A stretch of 64,000 nucleotides of DNA, taken from Nocardioides anomalus (GTDB lineage: Bacteria; Actinomycetota; Actinomycetes; Propionibacteriales; Nocardioidaceae). Positions 62,132 to 64,000 of the stretch are shown here, in pieces. The position numbers and the translations under genes are program-made. The DNA lies in NCBI RefSeq assembly GCF_011046535.1, contig NZ_CP049257.1, positions 1,240,001 through 1,304,000 on the forward strand. Direction: 5' to 3'. The notes under the pieces are model-generated. The model saw only the letters and a list, made by a program, of their open reading frames with translations. It was not told where the DNA came from and ran no database searches. Numbering within the stretch: the first letter of the stretch is position 1; each line of letters starts with the position of its first letter.

Positions 62132-63935
62132 CCGCCACCGCTTCGCACCCGACCACCGTCGCGGCCCCGCGCCGCCAGCTCGGCCAGACCGTGGTCCGGG
62201 TCCTGACCACCACCGACCACAAGCTGATCGGCAAGCTCTACCTCGGCACGTCGTTCGCCTGGTTCATGATCGGCGGCGCGATGGCCATGCTGATCCGCTC
62301 CGAGCTGGCCTACCCCGGACAGCAGGTCGTGAACGACGAGCTCTACAACCAGCTCTTCACCATGCACGGCACGATCATGCTGCTGCTGTTCGCGACGCCG
62401 CTGTTCTTCGGCTTCGGCAACGTGATCATGCCGCTGCAGATCGGCTCGCCCGACGTGGCGTTCCCGCGGCTGAACATGTTCAGCTACTGGCTGTTCCTCT
62501 TCGGCGGCCTCATCGCCGCCTCCGGCTTCCTGACCCCGACCGGCGCGGCCGACTTCGGCTGGTTCGCCTACACGCCGCTGTCCGACGCGGTGCGCAGCCC
62601 GGGGGTCGGCGGTGACCTGTGGATCATGGGTCTGTGGATGGCCGGTCTCGGCACCATCCTCGGCGCGGTCAACTTCATCACCACGATCATCTGCATGCGC
62701 GCGCCCGGCATGACGATGTTCCGGATGCCGATCTTCGTGTGGAACACGCTCATCACCAGCCTGCTGGTGCTCATCGCGTTCCCGGTCCTGGCCGGCGCGC
62801 TGCTCTCGCTCGAGGCCGACCGGCAGCTCGGCGCCCACGTCTTCGACGCCGCCCACGGCGGCGCGATCTTGTGGCAGCACCTGTTCTGGTTCTTCGGCCA
62901 CCCGGAGGTCTACATCATCGCGCTGCCGTTCTTCGGCATCGTGACCGAGATCCTCCCGGTCTTCAGTCGCAAGCCGATCTTCGGCTACATCGGCCTGGTC
63001 GGCGCCACGCTCGGCATCGCGATCCTCTCCGTCGCGGTGTGGGCGCACCACATGTTCGTGACCGGCGCGGTCGACCTGCCGTTCTTCTCCGGCATGACGT
63101 TCCTGATCGCCGTACCGACGGGCGTGAAGTTCTTCAACTGGATCGGGACGATGTGGGGGGAAGTCTGTCCTTCGACACCCCGATGCTGTGGTCGGTCGGC
63201 TTCCTGACGACGTTCCTCTTCGGTGGTCTGACCGGCATCATCCTGGCCAGCCCGCCGCTGGACTTCCACGTCTCGGACTCCTACTTCGTGGTCGCGCACT
63301 TCCACTACGTCGTGTTCGGCACGGTGGTGTTCGCGATGTTCGCGGGCTTCTACTTCTGGTGGCCCAAGATGACCGGCCGGATGCTCGACGAGCGCCTGGG
63401 CAAGGTGCACTTCTGGCTGCTGTTCGTCGGCTTCCACACCACGTTCCTGGTCCAGCACTGGCTGGGCGTCGAGGGCATGCCGCGGCGCTACGCCGACTAC
63501 CTGCCCAGCGACGGGTTCACCACGCTCAACCAGGTGTCGACCATCGGTGCGTTCCTGCTGGGCGCCTCGACGCTGCCGTTCCTCTACAACGTCTACATCT
63601 CCTCCAAGGGCCCGCTCGTGGAGGTCGACGACCCGTGGGGCTGGGGCCGCTCGCTGGAGTGGGCGACCTCGTGCCCGCCGCCGCGGCACAACTTCGTGAC
63701 GATCCCGCGGATCCGCTCGGAGTCGCCGGCCTTCGACCTGCACCACCCGGAGATCGCGGCGATGGAGCTCGAGGACAACCCGGCCGCGGCCAACGGCGGC
63801 GCGGCGGACGCGCCGAGCATGGAGGGTCGCGAGGAGGTCATCGCCGAGCGCATGGAGGGCCAGAAGCGGCCCAACACGGGCGCAGGTGACCGCGCCACCA
63901 CCGACGACATCGACGAGGACGGGGACCGCCGGTGA
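62128..63935 (+). CDS. ctaD: Cytochrome c oxidase subunit I, apparent frameshift
   Basis: The catalytic subunit with heme a, heme a3 and CuB, with twelve membrane helices. Heme and CuB regions are seen: [40 protein letters not shown] and [12 protein letters not shown]. The frame breaks at the G6 run 63155-63160. The family reads [14 protein letters not shown] here, which needs seven G; six give MWGEVCP and then loss of frame. With one G added the protein has about 602 residues and ends in an acidic tail. As the core oxidase of an aerobe, it is very probably intact in the cell. It overlaps ctaF (GTGA). Confidence 0.9.
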
Positions 63936-64000
63936 AGGCCGAGGCCTGGATCTTCGCCGCCTGCACGATCTTCCTCGTGCTGGTCACGCCGGCGTACTGG
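63932..64000 (+). CDS. ctaF: Cytochrome c oxidase subunit IV, 5' part
   Basis: The first 23 codons, [20 protein letters not shown] and on, match the start of the small actinobacterial CtaF subunit with its first membrane helix. The GTG overlaps the ctaD stop. The gene runs off the right edge. Confidence 0.85.
   Translation, partial: MKAEAWIFAACTIFLVLVTPAYW

Noticed and set aside
63151..63170. Programmed -1 frameshifting at the G6 run in ctaD
   Set aside because: ctaD is unsplit in the families I know, no stimulatory structure is evident, and three other genes in the window have the same type of homopolymer break.

Overview
The window is very GC-rich and uses many GTG and TTG starts. It contains a complete Gram-positive-type flagellar locus, a PspA-PspAA-HtpX-PspAB module, a DUF3043 protein, and an adenosine kinase like mycobacterial AdoK. 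Together these point to a motile, aerobic actinobacterium, most likely Nocardioides or a close relative. That assignment is inferred from gene content only. No tRNA, rRNA, CRISPR array, transposase or phage gene was seen, and no gene-free stretch exceeds about 260 bases.

Layout. 1-11300: end of a mannitol PTS permease, a molybdopterin oxidoreductase, a VanW protein, a Tat-exported sulfite-oxidase-like enzyme, rpsO-pnp, an M16 peptidase and a PAS histidine kinase. 11300-40030: the flagellar locus. Read leftward from fliA it holds fliA, fliC, fliD, fliS, a FliT-position gene, flgB-flgC-fliE-F-G-H-I-J, a NlpC/SLT hydrolase, fliK, flgD, flgE, flbD, motA-motB-fliL, fliM-N-O-P-Q-R, flhB, flhA and a small membrane protein. 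Read rightward it holds flgN-flgK-flgL-fliW-csrA. 40160-49240: a 13-bp tandem repeat, a SatD-like pair, a methyltransferase, dapB, a secreted M4 protease, azlCD, a TetR-controlled pair of small membrane proteins and a DMT transporter. 49350-54080: the Psp envelope-stress module, a GAF histidine kinase, a GreA-like protein and a large palindromic element. 54140-64000: vanZ-like, nadA, glycerate kinase, an ErpA-type carrier, adoK, a TusA-like/cysteine desulfurase pair, and ctaC-ctaD-ctaF.

The main result is the regulation of the flagellar locus. Six sites share one strict pattern, CTCAGG(T/A), 13 bases, then GCCGA. They sit upstream of flhA, fliM, flbD, flgB, fliC and flgN and look like promoters for the FliA sigma factor encoded in the same locus. 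They imply that basal body, export apparatus, motor, hook, filament and chaperone genes are all switched on by one sigma factor. The flagellin leader has a hairpin with GGA in its six-base loop and a second GGA in the ribosome-binding site, which is the layout expected for CsrA repression relieved by FliW. Both csrA and fliW are present.

Four conserved genes are split by single-base changes in G or C runs: the sulfite-oxidase-like gene, the GAF kinase, a small gene near 58600 and ctaD. Since ctaD should be intact in an aerobe, sequencing or assembly error is the simplest explanation for all four.
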